The notes under the pieces: model-generated
Told to the model about the DNA's origin: nothing
Databases searched by the model: none
What the model saw: the letters and a program-made list of their open reading frames with translations, nothing else
Shown here: positions 1 through 8,734 of the stretch, in pieces
How positions within the stretch are numbered: the first letter of the stretch is position 1
How the letters are laid out: every line of letters starts with the position of its first letter
DNA from: Microvirga pudoricolor
Lineage (GTDB): Bacteria > Pseudomonadota > Alphaproteobacteria > Rhizobiales > Beijerinckiaceae
Length of the DNA: 64,000 nt
NCBI RefSeq assembly: GCF_016892705.1
Contig: NZ_JAFEMB010000006.1
Span: 124,001 to 188,000, forward strand
Direction of reading: 5' to 3'
Program-made: the position numbers and the translations under genes

Positions 1-134
1 TGACCCTGATGCAGGGTCACGACCTCAAGGGAAGGCTCCAGATAGGCGAAGTCCTCGGCATCCAGGGCTGCCAGCAGGCGGTTGGATCGATGCCCGGCCG
101 TGCGAACCGGCGACCCGTGAGCATAGGTGGTCAT
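1..134 (-). CDS. Crp/Fnr-family transcriptional regulator, N-terminal fragment (runs off left edge)
   Basis: Only the first 44 codons are inside the window. The peptide begins MTTYAHGSPVR and continues NRLLAALDAEDFAYLEPSLE. This is the usual start of the cyclic-nucleotide-binding-like sensor domain of Crp/Fnr regulators, where an N-(R/K)-LL-x-x-L motif precedes the first beta strands. The ATG lies on the minus strand at 134. The DNA-binding helix-turn-helix would be beyond the left edge, so ligand and targets cannot be judged. The 125 bp between it and rpe hold no gene. Confidence 0.7.
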   Translation of the reverse strand, partial: MTTYAHGSPVRTAGHRSNRLLAALDAEDFAYLEPSLEVVTLHQG

Positions 135-259
135 TGGCGGATATGGTCTCTGTTCGCCGCGCCCAATGATAGCCCATAACGATACAGAAGCGCTACCGGC
201 GCAACCTGTGGATAAGGCTGCGCAAAGGAGGCACGTCGCAACCTATACTCAAGGTTGCA

Positions 260-931
260 TCAACGTGCAGAGAGAGCAGCTTCTCGGATCGAAGCGATGT
301 TGCGGGCATAGGCGCCCGGCCCGCCCTTGAAGACGGCCGATCCCGCCACGAGCGCATTGGCGCCGGCCTCGACCACGAGAGGAGCGGTGTCCGGAGTGAC
401 GCCGCCGTCGATTTCGATGTCGATGGGCCGGTCCCCAGCCATGTGCCGGACGCGCCGGACCTTGTCGCACACGGACGGGATGAAGGCCTGTCCGCCGAAG
501 CCGGGGTTCACGGTCATGAGGAGGATCAGGTCGACCATGTCGATCACGGGCTCGATGACGGATTCGTGGGTGCCCGGATTGATGACGATTCCGGCCTTCT
601 TTCCGAGGCCTCGGATGGTCTGGAGCGAGCGGTGGAGATGGGGACCTGCCTCCGCATGGATCGTGATGATGTCGGCCCCGGCCTTGGCGAAGGCCTCCAG
701 ATAGGGGTCCACCGGCGTGATCATGAGATGCACGTCGAAGACTTTTCGGGTGTGTGGCCGCAGGGCCTTCACCACGTCGGGCCCGATGGTGATGTTGGGC
801 ACGAAATGGCCGTCCATCACGTCGATGTGGATCCAATCTGCGCCGGCCTCGTCGATGGCGCGCACCTCTTCGCCGAGCTTGGCGAAATCCGAGGCCAGGA
901 TGGAGGGGGCGATGATCAGGGGCTGGGTCAT
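260..931 (-). CDS. rpe: Ribulose-phosphate 3-epimerase
   Basis: Cytosolic TIM-barrel enzyme that interconverts D-ribulose 5-phosphate and D-xylulose 5-phosphate in the pentose phosphate or Calvin cycles. The 223-residue protein opens [16 protein letters not shown]. It has the metal and catalytic residues of the family: His35 and Asp37 in [14 protein letters not shown], His68 in DVHLMI, and the second catalytic Asp in [21 protein letters not shown] and the phosphate-binding segment AGSAVFKG are also present. An upstream in-frame ATG would add 31 unrelated residues, so the ATG at 931 is preferred because it matches family length. Divergent from the oxidoreductase at 1141. Confidence 0.95.
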   Translation of the reverse strand: MTQPLIIAPSILASDFAKLGEEVRAIDEAGADWIHIDVMDGHFVPNITIGPDVVKALRPHTRKVFDVHLMITPVDPYLEAFAKAGADIITIHAEAGPHLHRSLQTIRGLGKKAGIVINPGTHESVIEPVIDMVDLILLMTVNPGFGGQAFIPSVCDKVRRVRHMAGDRPIDIEIDGGVTPDTAPLVVEAGANALVAGSAVFKGGPGAYARNIASIREAALSAR

Positions 932-1140
932 GGCCGCGCCGGTAGCATGGGATGCGCGGCCCCGCAACGCAAACGGGGCGCCGGGCTCCCGCCAGCCCGG
1001 ATTTTCGGCGGTGTGCACAAACATCGCGGTCGGCGGGAATGGACGCCGTCCGACGAAAGAGGTTAGAACCCCGCTCCAGGAAGGCGCAGGCGGCCGGAAG
1101 GCTCCCCGTCGGGCACCTTCGGCTCAACGGGATTGGTCTC

Positions 1141-2382
1141 ATGCGTACGGATGTGGTTGTTCTGGGTGCGGGCATCATCGGCGTGTCGATCGCGGTGCAC
1201 CTTCAGAAGCGGGGCCGCTCCGTCATCCTGGTGGACAAGCGCAAGCCCGGCGAGGAGACCTCCTACGGCAATGCGGGCTTGATCCAGCGCGAGGGCGTCT
1301 ACCCTTACGGGTTCCCGCACGATTTCGGCGCCCTCCTGCGCTACGCGCTCAACAATACGGTCGACGCGCATTATCACCTGAGCGCCCTGCCGAAGCTCGC
1401 GCCGTTCCTGTTCCAGTATTGGATGCACTCGCGGCCCGAGAAGCATAAGGCCATCGCCCGGCTCTATGCCCCGCTCATCGAGCACAGCGTCACGGAGCAC
1501 AACGCTCTCGCGGAGGAGGCCGGCGCCACGGGGCTGATCCGTCCCACGGGCTGGGTGAAGGTGTTTCGCACGCAAGCCGCCATGGACGAGCAGGTTCGCG
1601 ACGCGGAGAAGGTGCGCCGCGACTTCGGCGTGCACTTCGACGCCATCGACCGGGCCGGCGTGGCGGAGCGCGAGCCCAGCATCAAGGCGGACCTCGTGGG
1701 CGGTCTCCACTGGACTGACCCGTCCTCGGTCTCCGATCCCCACCATCTGACCATGGCCTATGTGGGCCTGTTCGAGAGGCTCGGCGGCCGGCTCGCGGCG
1801 GGCGATGCCAAGACCCTCGAGCAAACGGCCGAGGGCTGGATGATCCAGACCGAGCTCGGCCCGGTTCAGGCCAAGAGCGTCGTCGTCGCCCTGGGAGCCT
1901 GGGCCGACGTGGTGACGAAGAAGCTCGGCTACAACCTGCCGCTCGCCGTCAAGCGCGGCTACCACATGCATTACAAGCCGCAGGGCAACGCGGTGCTCAA
2001 CCGCCCGACCCTGGATTTCGAGCGTGGCTACTTCCTGGCCCCCATGTCCCGTGGCATCCGTCTAACCACCGGGGCCGAATTCGCACTGCGTGACGACGCG
2101 CCGACTCCGGTTCAGCTCGGGCGGGCCGAACCCATCGCCCGGGAGTTCTTCCCCCTGGGAGAGCGCGTGGACCCCCATCCCTGGATGGGGTCGCGTCCCT
2201 GCACCCCGGACATGATGCCCATCATCGGCCCGGCATCGAAGCACAAGGATCTCTGGTTCAGCTTCGGTCACGCCCATCACGGGCTCACGCTCGGCCCCAT
2301 CACCGGACGCTTGCTGGCCGAGATGATGACGGGCGAGCCGACCGTGATCGACCCGACGCCGTATAGGGCCGATCGGTTCTAG
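1141..2382 (+). CDS. FAD-dependent D-amino acid dehydrogenase-like oxidoreductase
   Basis: DAO/DadA-type flavoenzyme of 413 residues. The N-terminal Rossmann motif VVVLGAGIIGVS (Gly9, Gly11, Gly14) binds the ADP moiety of FAD, followed by an acidic VDK end of beta-2 and the ETSYGNAGLIQ segment typical of DadA-like proteins. The C-terminus has GSRPCTPDMMPIIGP and HGLTLGPITG, the family's second FAD contact. The expected reaction is oxidative deamination of a D-amino acid or a related amine with electrons passed to the respiratory chain. Substrate cannot be read from sequence. The ATG at 1141 directly precedes the Rossmann strand. An earlier in-frame start at 952 would add 63 atypical residues. 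Confidence 0.85.
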   Translation: MRTDVVVLGAGIIGVSIAVHLQKRGRSVILVDKRKPGEETSYGNAGLIQREGVYPYGFPHDFGALLRYALNNTVDAHYHLSALPKLAPFLFQYWMHSRPEKHKAIARLYAPLIEHSVTEHNALAEEAGATGLIRPTGWVKVFRTQAAMDEQVRDAEKVRRDFGVHFDAIDRAGVAEREPSIKADLVGGLHWTDPSSVSDPHHLTMAYVGLFERLGGRLAAGDAKTLEQTAEGWMIQTELGPVQAKSVVVALGAWADVVTKKLGYNLPLAVKRGYHMHYKPQGNAVLNRPTLDFERGYFLAPMSRGIRLTTGAEFALRDDAPTPVQLGRAEPIAREFFPLGERVDPHPWMGSRPCTPDMMPIIGPASKHKDLWFSFGHAHHGLTLGPITGRLLAEMMTGEPTVIDPTPYRADRF

Positions 2383-2666
2383 GGGCGCACGGCTGCCCCG
2401 CCAACCGTGAGTCGCGCGGCCTTTTGCGGGGCCGGTCCCGCGCGGACCTATGAGCGAAACAAGATTGTCCCCAGCAATCGCGAAGCTCCTGCGGCCGCCG
2501 CACGGCCGGTTTTGGCCAGCTGTTATTTAGAAGTCGTCGTTTCGATAATTCTCAACTCCAGATCCTCCATGTCCGGAGAGTTGGCACAGGGTCGCGACTG
2601 CGCCTTGCTTTGGGACGTGACCGCGGCGGCTTGGTCCCTCGGTTGCCGGTCACGGGGAGATCGAGA

Positions 2667-4163
2667 ATGTCACTGTTGGATGAACTCAAGAAATTCGAAG
2701 ATCAGTACGGCAGCCACTTGGTCACGGTCGGCGGCGTGAGCTACGCCTTCTATGGCGGCACCCAACTGGTCGATGGTCCTCTCACGGGTGATGGGGGGTC
2801 GGATGGAGGGACGGGCTCCGATGGCGGGACCGGTTCCCCGGATGGCGGAATGCCGCCGACGCCCCCCGACGGCGGCACCTCCACGAGCCCGGGCGGCATG
2901 GAGCCGCCGTTCAAGCCCAAGCCTGGCCAGACCATGGAGCGGGACGGAAGCGACTGGATCCTGCGCGGGTTGGATGGTCGTGAAATCATGCGATACACGC
3001 CCGAAGAGACCCAGGAAATCGAGGTCGAGGGGCCTCCAGGGTCCGGTGGCGACAGCTCCAGCATCGACGGCCTCGATTATGGCCACAACGCCGTCATGTT
3101 GTCGCTGACCAGCCAGGTGACCGGGGCGAAAAGCACCATGGTGATCGGCGGCGGGCTCAACAACCTTCTCTATGGACGAGGCGGTGTCGACATCCTGTTC
3201 GGCGGCGGGGGCAACGACCTCCTGTCCGGCGGACTCGGCAACGACAAGCTCCATGGCGAGATCGGTAACGACAAGCTGTTGGGCGGCGGCGGAGACGACG
3301 ATCTGTACGGGGGCGCCGGCCAGGATCGGCTGGAGGGCGATCTCGGCCACGACAACCTCGCCGGAGGGTCCGACAACGACACCCTGCTTGGCGGTGAGGG
3401 GAACGACACGGTCTGGGCGGGGTCGGACAACGACGAGGTCTGGGGCGGCGCGGGCGACGACACCCTGTCGGGCGAGGACGGCGACGACTGGATCGCCGGT
3501 GAGGCGGGCCACGATTCGATCAACGCCGGTTCGGGCCAGGACGGCGTCTGCGCGGGCGACGGCAACGACACCGTCCACGGCGGCGCCGACAACGACTGGC
3601 TCTACGGCGAGGAGGGCAACGACGTCCTGGCTGGGGACGGCGGAGACGATGTGATCTCCGGCGGCAACGGCGCCGACACGGTCCGGGGCGGGGAGGGCCA
3701 GGACAGCCTCAAGGGGGATGCCGGGCGCGACACGCTGCATGGCGAGGCTGGCAACGACACCCTCATCGGCGGCACGGGCTCGGATCATCTGCTGGGCGGG
3801 GACGGCAACGATTACCTCGACATGGATGCGGGTTCATCGGCTGGGGCCGACACCCTCGACGGGGGCTACGGCGACGACATCCTCATCGGCGACGGGGTCG
3901 GCTCGCTGCTGATCGGCGGCTGGGGCCGGGACACCTACCACATCCGGCCCTGGGCCAAGACCACCATCGCGGACTTTGCCGCCGGGCCTGACGATTACGA
4001 GAAGATCATCGTCTACAAGAGCGTGTTCGCCGATTACGCGGCTCTCATGAGCACGGCCTATCAGTCGGGAGGCAACACGGTCATCGCCAAGGGCGAGTTC
4101 AGCCTCACCCTAAGCGGCGTCAACAAGACCGCCCTGCATCTCAACGACTTCGTCTTCATCTGA
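2667..4163 (+). CDS. RTX calcium-binding repeat protein
   Basis: 498-residue protein with three visible parts. Residues 1-45 are a short non-repetitive head. Residues about 45-95 are a low-complexity Gly/Asp/Pro/Thr linker. Residues about 170-386 hold about 24 near-continuous nonapeptides of the GGxGxDxLx type, which in RTX proteins fold into a calcium-binding parallel beta-roll. The last about 90 residues form a cap that may carry the type I secretion signal. No catalytic domain is visible, so it may be a surface or matrix protein. There is no signal peptide and no type I exporter in the window. Start chosen at 2667 because GGGGAGA lies a few bases upstream. One nonapeptide carries an unusual Cys. 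Confidence 0.85.
   Translation: MSLLDELKKFEDQYGSHLVTVGGVSYAFYGGTQLVDGPLTGDGGSDGGTGSDGGTGSPDGGMPPTPPDGGTSTSPGGMEPPFKPKPGQTMERDGSDWILRGLDGREIMRYTPEETQEIEVEGPPGSGGDSSSIDGLDYGHNAVMLSLTSQVTGAKSTMVIGGGLNNLLYGRGGVDILFGGGGNDLLSGGLGNDKLHGEIGNDKLLGGGGDDDLYGGAGQDRLEGDLGHDNLAGGSDNDTLLGGEGNDTVWAGSDNDEVWGGAGDDTLSGEDGDDWIAGEAGHDSINAGSGQDGVCAGDGNDTVHGGADNDWLYGEEGNDVLAGDGGDDVISGGNGADTVRGGEGQDSLKGDAGRDTLHGEAGNDTLIGGTGSDHLLGGDGNDYLDMDAGSSAGADTLDGGYGDDILIGDGVGSLLIGGWGRDTYHIRPWAKTTIADFAAGPDDYEKIIVYKSVFADYAALMSTAYQSGGNTVIAKGEFSLTLSGVNKTALHLNDFVFI
3175..3825 (+). repeat. Tandem 27-bp coding repeats of the RTX array
   Basis: About 24 consecutive 27-bp units, each encoding one glycine/aspartate nonapeptide, make up the middle of the RTX gene. 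The units are diverged at DNA level (many third-position differences), so the array is old and not a recently expanded minisatellite. Confidence 0.8.
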
Positions 4164-4185
4164 GACAGGCCGAGCGATGGGGGAG

Positions 4186-4204
4186 GCCGGGCATGATGCC
4201 CGGC
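4186..4204. terminator. Possible terminator hairpin between convergent genes
   Basis: Perfect inverted repeat GCCGGGCAT-G-ATGCCCGGC, which can fold as a 7-bp stem with a five-base loop, 22 bp after the RTX stop codon. There is no strong T-tract, only TTCT, so intrinsic termination is uncertain. It lies between two convergent genes. Confidence 0.4.
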
Positions 4205-4289
4205 TTCTACCCCTTGGGAGATCCGTTCGGGTCCAGGCATCGGCAGGGCTTCGGTCCGTCCGAGAGTCCAGGTTGGCGCGGTGCGCCCG

Positions 4290-5312
4290 TTAGGCCGCGG
4301 ACGGGCCGAAGCGGTCTCGCCATGCCGAGAGGGCGCCGTCGAAGGGCAGGGGCGTGGCCTCGTAGACGCCTCTCGCGATCGCGCGCGCCAGGCAGTCGCC
4401 GGCCAGAGCCGTGATTTCGATGAAATCGGCCGCCTCGTCCTCGAGCGGCTTGTGCCCCATGGCGGCCGTGAAGATCGTATCGCCGTCGTAGAGCGCATGG
4501 GCAAAGCGCAGGCCTTTGGCATGGCCGTCATGGGCCGCCACGGCCAGCCGTTTGCACTGAGCCTTGGTGAGCGCGGCATCGGTGGCGACGAGGGCGATCG
4601 TGGTGGAAGGCGGCAGGACCCCGCGTCCGGCACGGCCTTTCCAGTCGAGACGGCGCATCTCCGGGGTCACCCGCGCCGGAAGGCCGAAGCCGCCGAACTC
4701 GTCGCCCTCTTCGAAGGCTCCGGCCCAGAAATGCGGTCCATCGCCGATGACCACGGATGCGAGGGCGTTGACGATGACGAGCGCCCCGACCGTATGGCCG
4801 GACGCCGTCACGGCGCTGGCCGAGCCGAGACCGCCCTTCAGGTCGACGGTGGTGGCGCCGTAGCCACCCCCGGCGGTGCCGAGGCTGAATTCGAGCCCCG
4901 CCGCCGCCGCGGCCGCATAGCCGAGATCGCGGTAGGGCGAGTGGGTGCCCCACGCCTTATCGCCGCCGTTGAGGAGGTCGAACACGGCGGCCTGAGGCAC
5001 CAGAGGCACGCGCACGTTGCCGATGGCAAAGCCTCTTCCATGCTCCCGCAGGTAGGCCTGCACGCCGCCCGCGGCATCGAGACCGAAGGCGGAGCCGCCG
5101 GAGAGCACGATGGCATCGATGCCCGCCACCGCCTTGTCGGGGTCGAGGAGATCGGTTTCGCGCGTGGCCGGCCCGCCCCCGTGAACGGAGCAGGATGCGA
5201 CCGTCGCCTGGTCGAAGACCGCCACCGTGACGCCGGAGGCGAGGTCGGGGTCCGAAGCATTGCCGATCCGCAGGCCGGCGACGTCGGTGATGAGATTGCG
5301 GGGTCCGATCAT
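4290..5312 (-). CDS. P1-family (DmpA/NylC-like) self-cleaving peptidase
   Basis: 340-residue member of the S58/P1 N-terminal-nucleophile family (L-aminopeptidase D-Ala-esterase DmpA, BapA, nylon oligomer hydrolase NylC). Features seen are DVAGLRIGNASD at the N-terminus, the glycine-rich VLSGGSAFGLDAAGGV (about residues 69-84), SLGTAGGGYGATT (about 153-165), and STTIALVATDAALTK (from residue 236), the usual autocleavage region. Cleavage before Thr237 would give chains of about 236 and 104 residues. NylC-type proteins have Asn-Thr at this point, while here it is Ser-Thr. The substrate is unknown; small N-terminal peptides, esters or cyclic amides are typical. Divergent from ccdA. Confidence 0.85.
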   Translation of the reverse strand: MIGPRNLITDVAGLRIGNASDPDLASGVTVAVFDQATVASCSVHGGGPATRETDLLDPDKAVAGIDAIVLSGGSAFGLDAAGGVQAYLREHGRGFAIGNVRVPLVPQAAVFDLLNGGDKAWGTHSPYRDLGYAAAAAAGLEFSLGTAGGGYGATTVDLKGGLGSASAVTASGHTVGALVIVNALASVVIGDGPHFWAGAFEEGDEFGGFGLPARVTPEMRRLDWKGRAGRGVLPPSTTIALVATDAALTKAQCKRLAVAAHDGHAKGLRFAHALYDGDTIFTAAMGHKPLEDEAADFIEITALAGDCLARAIARGVYEATPLPFDGALSAWRDRFGPSAA

Positions 5313-5407
5313 GCGCGCCAGAGAAGACTGATTCCGGCCCCTTCACAAGCCAGGGAGAGGCCAACGCGCCGCCTTTCCCCGGCCCAGCGAACCCGTTAGA
5401 AGGCCCC

Positions 5408-6136
5408 ATGCTCAGCGTGTCCCTCCCGGCGGCGGCTCTCGGCGGCCTCATCAGCTTCCTGAGCCCCTGCGTGCTTCCTCTCGTGCCGCCCTACCTGTCG
5501 TTCCTGGCCGGAACGACCTTCGACCAGCTCAGCGCGGGCGATGACCGGGCCGTGCGCAGGCGCGCCATCGCGGCGGCCCTGCTCTTCGTGGCGGGCTTCT
5601 CGACCGTGTTCGTGCTCCTCGGCGCCACGGCCTCGGCGCTCGGCCAGTTCGTGCGGCAATATCTCGACGTCCTGAGCACCGTGGCGGGCCTCGCCATCAT
5701 CGTGATGGGCTTGCATTTCCTCGGGGTGTTCCGCATCGGCCTGCTCTACCGGGAGGCGCGGCTCAACGTGAACCGGCCCGTGGGCCTCTGGGGCGCCTAC
5801 GTGATGGGCCTCGCCTTCGCGTTCGGTTGGACCCCCTGCATCGGACCCGTTCTCGCCGCCATCCTGGCGGTGGCCGGCTCGGAGGCGAGCGTCGCCCGCG
5901 GGGCGTTGCTGCTCGCCGCCTATTCGGTGGGCCTTGGGATCCCGTTCCTTCTGGCGGCCCTCGCCATGAAGCCCTTCGTGGCCTTTCTGAAGGGCATGCG
6001 CTCCCGTTTCCTGATGATCGAGCGGGCCATGGGGGCGCTCCTGGTCCTGACAGGGATCGCCTTCCTGACCGGCTGGATCACCACCATGTCGTTCTGGCTG
6101 CTCGAAACCTTCCCCGTTCTGGGGCGCCTGGGATAG
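5408..6136 (+). CDS. ccdA: Cytochrome c biogenesis protein CcdA (thiol-disulfide electron carrier)
   Basis: 242-residue inner-membrane protein with about six transmembrane helices. It passes reducing equivalents from cytoplasmic thioredoxin across the membrane to periplasmic partners for cytochrome c maturation. The two redox cysteines sit in SFLSPCVLPLVPPYLSF (helix 1) and GWTPCIGPVLAAIL (helix 4), each within the Pro-rich Cys motif of the DsbD/CcdA family. Length matches stand-alone CcdA. No ccm genes or thioredoxin-like partner are nearby. Confidence 0.92.
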   Translation: MLSVSLPAAALGGLISFLSPCVLPLVPPYLSFLAGTTFDQLSAGDDRAVRRRAIAAALLFVAGFSTVFVLLGATASALGQFVRQYLDVLSTVAGLAIIVMGLHFLGVFRIGLLYREARLNVNRPVGLWGAYVMGLAFAFGWTPCIGPVLAAILAVAGSEASVARGALLLAAYSVGLGIPFLLAALAMKPFVAFLKGMRSRFLMIERAMGALLVLTGIAFLTGWITTMSFWLLETFPVLGRLG

Positions 6137-6224
6137 GAGCGTGAGCCGGTTCTCCGTAGCGCTTGCGGTTCGACCGCCAGACAGCGAAGATCGCGCCCAC
6201 GCACGACCCGGAGCACGAGCCGCG

Positions 6225-6437
6225 ATGGCCAACGAACCGATCAAGGGACCCGCTTCCTACTTCCCCTCCATCGAGAAGAAATACGGTCGGCCCATCGCCG
6301 AATGGCAGGACCTGGTGCGCCGGCACCTGCCCGCGAAGCACATGGAACTGGTCGCCATGCTGAAGACCGACCACGGAATGGGGCACGGCCACGCCAACGC
6401 CCTGGTGGCCCACACGCTGGCGGCGGACAAGGGCTGA
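6225..6437 (+). CDS. DUF4287 domain protein
   Basis: 70-residue cytosolic protein that consists almost entirely of a DUF4287 domain. The hallmark stretches are SYFPSIEKKYGRPIAEW and HMELVAMLKTDHGMGHGHAN. The family is common in bacteria, has no established function, and is sometimes fused to DUF5655. The ATG at 6225 starts MANEPIKGP just before the domain. A GTG start 84 bp upstream would overlap unrelated sequence after ccdA. Same strand as ccdA with an 88-bp gap. Confidence 0.85.
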   Translation: MANEPIKGPASYFPSIEKKYGRPIAEWQDLVRRHLPAKHMELVAMLKTDHGMGHGHANALVAHTLAADKG

Positions 6438-6548
6438 GGGGTCTTATCGCTCCGGCCGGGCAGGCCGGGCCGAACACGGGCGCAAGAATCGGATCGCGCC
6501 TCCAGGCACGGCGTGATGTCCTCCGGTCCCGACATCCGGAGACCGATC

Positions 6549-7016
6549 ATGCCGTTTCAGACCCGCGGACTCGCGCCTGAAGACTTTCTCCCCCTCTTCG
6601 ACCTCCCGGACCAGGCTTTAAGGGAGCGGGGCATCCACCGGGTTCGGGCGGACGAACCCGATGCCTATCCGTGCCGGGTCTCGCTTCGGCGGGCCACGGT
6701 AGGCGAGTGCTTGCTGCTCCTTCATCATATCCACCAGCCGAACCCGCTCTCGCCTTATCGCGCGGGCGGCCCGATCTTCGTCGGGCAGGCGGAGCAGGCG
6801 GGGCACTACCAGGGCGAGCTCCCGCCGATCCTCAGGGACCGGGTCCTGTCCCTGAGGGCCTACGACGCGGACGCGCTCATCGTGGATGCGGCGGTCGCCG
6901 AGGCGCGACTGGTCGAGGAGACGATCGAGCAATTCCTGGCGCGGCCCGAGGTGTGCCACGTGGATGCCCATTTCGCCGGCAGAGGTTGTTTCGGGGCGCG
7001 GATCGAGCGAGCCTAG
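6549..7016 (+). CDS. DUF1203 domain protein
   Basis: 155-residue protein matching DUF1203 in length and motifs. MPFQTRGLAPEDF opens the domain. YPCRVSLRRATVGECLLLL, a segment containing NPLSPYRAGGPIFV, and CHVDAHFAGRGCFGARIER are the conserved blocks. Function is not established. Start at 6549 gives family length. An in-frame ATG at 6513 is possible but adds 12 non-conserved residues. The stop codon overlaps the stop of the convergent ACT-domain gene by 4 bp. Confidence 0.85.
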   Translation: MPFQTRGLAPEDFLPLFDLPDQALRERGIHRVRADEPDAYPCRVSLRRATVGECLLLLHHIHQPNPLSPYRAGGPIFVGQAEQAGHYQGELPPILRDRVLSLRAYDADALIVDAAVAEARLVEETIEQFLARPEVCHVDAHFAGRGCFGARIERA

Positions 7017-7402
7017 GACCCGGCGTTCTCCACGCGATGCCCAGCCCGCGCCAGCGCCTTGATGGCGCCCACCACGTCCTTGGTCTTTACCAGGATGTAG
7101 TCCGTGCTGAAGGTGGATGTGGCGAAGATGCCGATCCCGGCCTCGGCCAGAGGCCCCAGCACCGAGGCCAGGATCCCGGGGGTGCTGAAATCGAAGCTCT
7201 GCTCGATCCGGAAGCAGCGCCAGCCCGCATCGGTCTCGGCGCCGTCCGGCGCGTCCGAGGCCAGGCAGGCGAGGGTGGTCTCATCGTGGGCGCGGACAAG
7301 GTGAAAGAACGTGGCGCGCGGGGGCACATGCACCGGTGCGTCCGGGGCCATGCGGCAGACTGCGTAGGGGTCCTTCAGGAGCGTGAGGGTCAGGCCGGGC
7401 AT
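7013..7402 (-). CDS. ACT-domain protein (CASTOR/ACT type)
   Basis: 129-residue protein with two ACT-like halves. The C-terminal half carries the glycine-bearing turn STPGILASVLGPLAEAGIGIF followed by STFSTDYILVK, typical of CASTOR-type ACT modules that bind small ligands, often amino acids. No enzymatic domain is attached, so a ligand-sensing or regulatory role is inferred. It lies 77 bp downstream of livK on the same strand but beyond the livK terminator, so it is probably mostly uncoupled from the liv operon. Confidence 0.8.
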   Translation of the reverse strand: MPGLTLTLLKDPYAVCRMAPDAPVHVPPRATFFHLVRAHDETTLACLASDAPDGAETDAGWRCFRIEQSFDFSTPGILASVLGPLAEAGIGIFATSTFSTDYILVKTKDVVGAIKALARAGHRVENAGS

Positions 7403-7422
7403 CTCGTGTCTCGCGGGTCATC

Positions 7423-7451
7423 AAAAAACCCGCCCTGTCGCCAGGGCGGGT
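7423..7451 (-). terminator. Intrinsic terminator of livK
   Basis: Read on the minus strand, a perfect 10-bp stem ACCCGCCCTG / CAGGGCGGGT with a four-base loop is followed by six T residues (7428-7423). It lies 29 bp after the livK stop codon, a textbook Rho-independent terminator. Confidence 0.92.
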
Positions 7452-7479
7452 CTCGTCTGTCGGCTGGAGGGCCGATCGA

Positions 7480-8607
7480 TTACATGCCGAGCTCGTTGCC
7501 GGTGTAGTCGATCTTGCCGTCGGCGCCCTTCTTCCAGACGTACATGACGTAGTCCGGACGGGTGATGTCGCCCTTCTTGTCGAAGGAGATGTCGCCGATC
7601 ACGGTCTTGAAGGGCTTACCGGCCTTCATGACCTCGGCCATCTTCTTGCCGTCGACGCTGCCGGCCTGCTTGGCGGCGTCCGCCAGGATCTGGGCGGCCG
7701 CGTAGCTGTACAGGGTGTAGGCTTCCGGCTCGTAGTTCTTCGCCTTGAACTTGGCGACGACGTCCTTGGCGTTCGGGTTCTTGCGCGGATCCGGCGCGAA
7801 GGTCATCAGGGTGCCGTCGGCGCCCGGACCGGCGATCGAGACGAACTCGGCCGACACGATGCCGTCACCCGACATGAGCGGGGCGTTGAGGCCCTGGTCG
7901 CGCATCTGGCGGATGATGAGGCCGGCTTCCGTGTGGAGGCCGCCGAAATAGACCACGTCCACGCCGGCCTGCTTCAGCTTCGACACGAGCGCGGAGTAGT
8001 CCTTCTCGCCCGGGTTCACGCCCTCGTACACCACTTCCTTGAGGCCCTTGGCGTTCATCGCCTTCTGGGTCTCATCGGCCAGGCCCTTGCCGTAGGGGGT
8101 CTTGTCGTGGATGACCGCGACCTTCTTGCCCTTGAACTTGTCGGCCAGATAGGCGCCGGCGACGCCGCCCTGCTGGTCGTCACGTCCGCAGGTGCGGAAG
8201 GTGTTCCACTTGCCGGCGTCGGTGTATTTCGGGTTGGTCGAGGCCGGGGAGACCTGCACGATGCCGGCTTCCTCGTAGATGTCCGAGGCCGGGATCGAGA
8301 CGCCGGAGTTGAAGTGGCCGACGACCATCTTCACGCCCTCGGCTGCGAACTTGTTCGCCACGGACACGCCCTGCTTCGGATCGGACACGTCGTCGCCCAC
8401 GACGAGCTGCAGCTTCTGACCGTTGATGCCGCCGGCGGCGTTGATGTCCTCAACGGCCTGCTCGACGCCATTCTTCAGCTGCGCGCCGAAAGCGGCGTTC
8501 GGGCCCGTGATGGGACCGGCCACGCCGATCTTGATCTGCGCGTTGGCCGCGCCCGAGAAGGCGAGGCCAAGACCGAGCGCGACGCTGGTCAACAGCAGTT
8601 TCTTCAT
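7480..8607 (-). CDS. livK: Branched-chain amino acid ABC transporter, periplasmic substrate-binding protein
   Basis: 375-residue type I periplasmic binding protein. The signal peptide MKKLLLTSVALGLGLAFSG...ANA is followed by the mature start QIKIGVAGPITGPNAAFG, a motif of the LivJ/LivK family. GVKMVVGHFNSGVSIPASDIYEEAGI and VSPASTNP form the amino-acid site of leucine/isoleucine/valine binding proteins. The ATG at 8607 follows GAGGAG at good spacing. A GTG nine bases upstream is in frame but less well placed. It is the last gene of the liv cluster, 186 bp after DUF6867, with a hairpin in the gap. A separate promoter or differential mRNA decay is likely because binding proteins are needed in excess. 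Confidence 0.95.
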   Translation of the reverse strand: MKKLLLTSVALGLGLAFSGAANAQIKIGVAGPITGPNAAFGAQLKNGVEQAVEDINAAGGINGQKLQLVVGDDVSDPKQGVSVANKFAAEGVKMVVGHFNSGVSIPASDIYEEAGIVQVSPASTNPKYTDAGKWNTFRTCGRDDQQGGVAGAYLADKFKGKKVAVIHDKTPYGKGLADETQKAMNAKGLKEVVYEGVNPGEKDYSALVSKLKQAGVDVVYFGGLHTEAGLIIRQMRDQGLNAPLMSGDGIVSAEFVSIAGPGADGTLMTFAPDPRKNPNAKDVVAKFKAKNYEPEAYTLYSYAAAQILADAAKQAGSVDGKKMAEVMKAGKPFKTVIGDISFDKKGDITRPDYVMYVWKKGADGKIDYTGNELGM

Positions 8608-8734
8608 AAAGGTCACTCCTCTGGGTGGTTTTCTGGGCCCCTTTGGCGGGAGCCGGTTTGGCAGGTTGTCCCGCCATCCGGGTCACATCATGATCTTTTT
8701 TGAAAGGATGTCACGCCGGAATTTGTGTCGCACT

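Noticed and set aside
127..330. A 67-codon plus-strand frame between the Crp/Fnr fragment and rpe
   Set aside because: It overlaps the rpe 3' end, contains no domain and has poor codon bias.
3175..3825. CRISPR-like or minisatellite repeat
   Set aside because: The 27-bp periodicity is coding (RTX nonapeptides) without conserved repeat/spacer structure.
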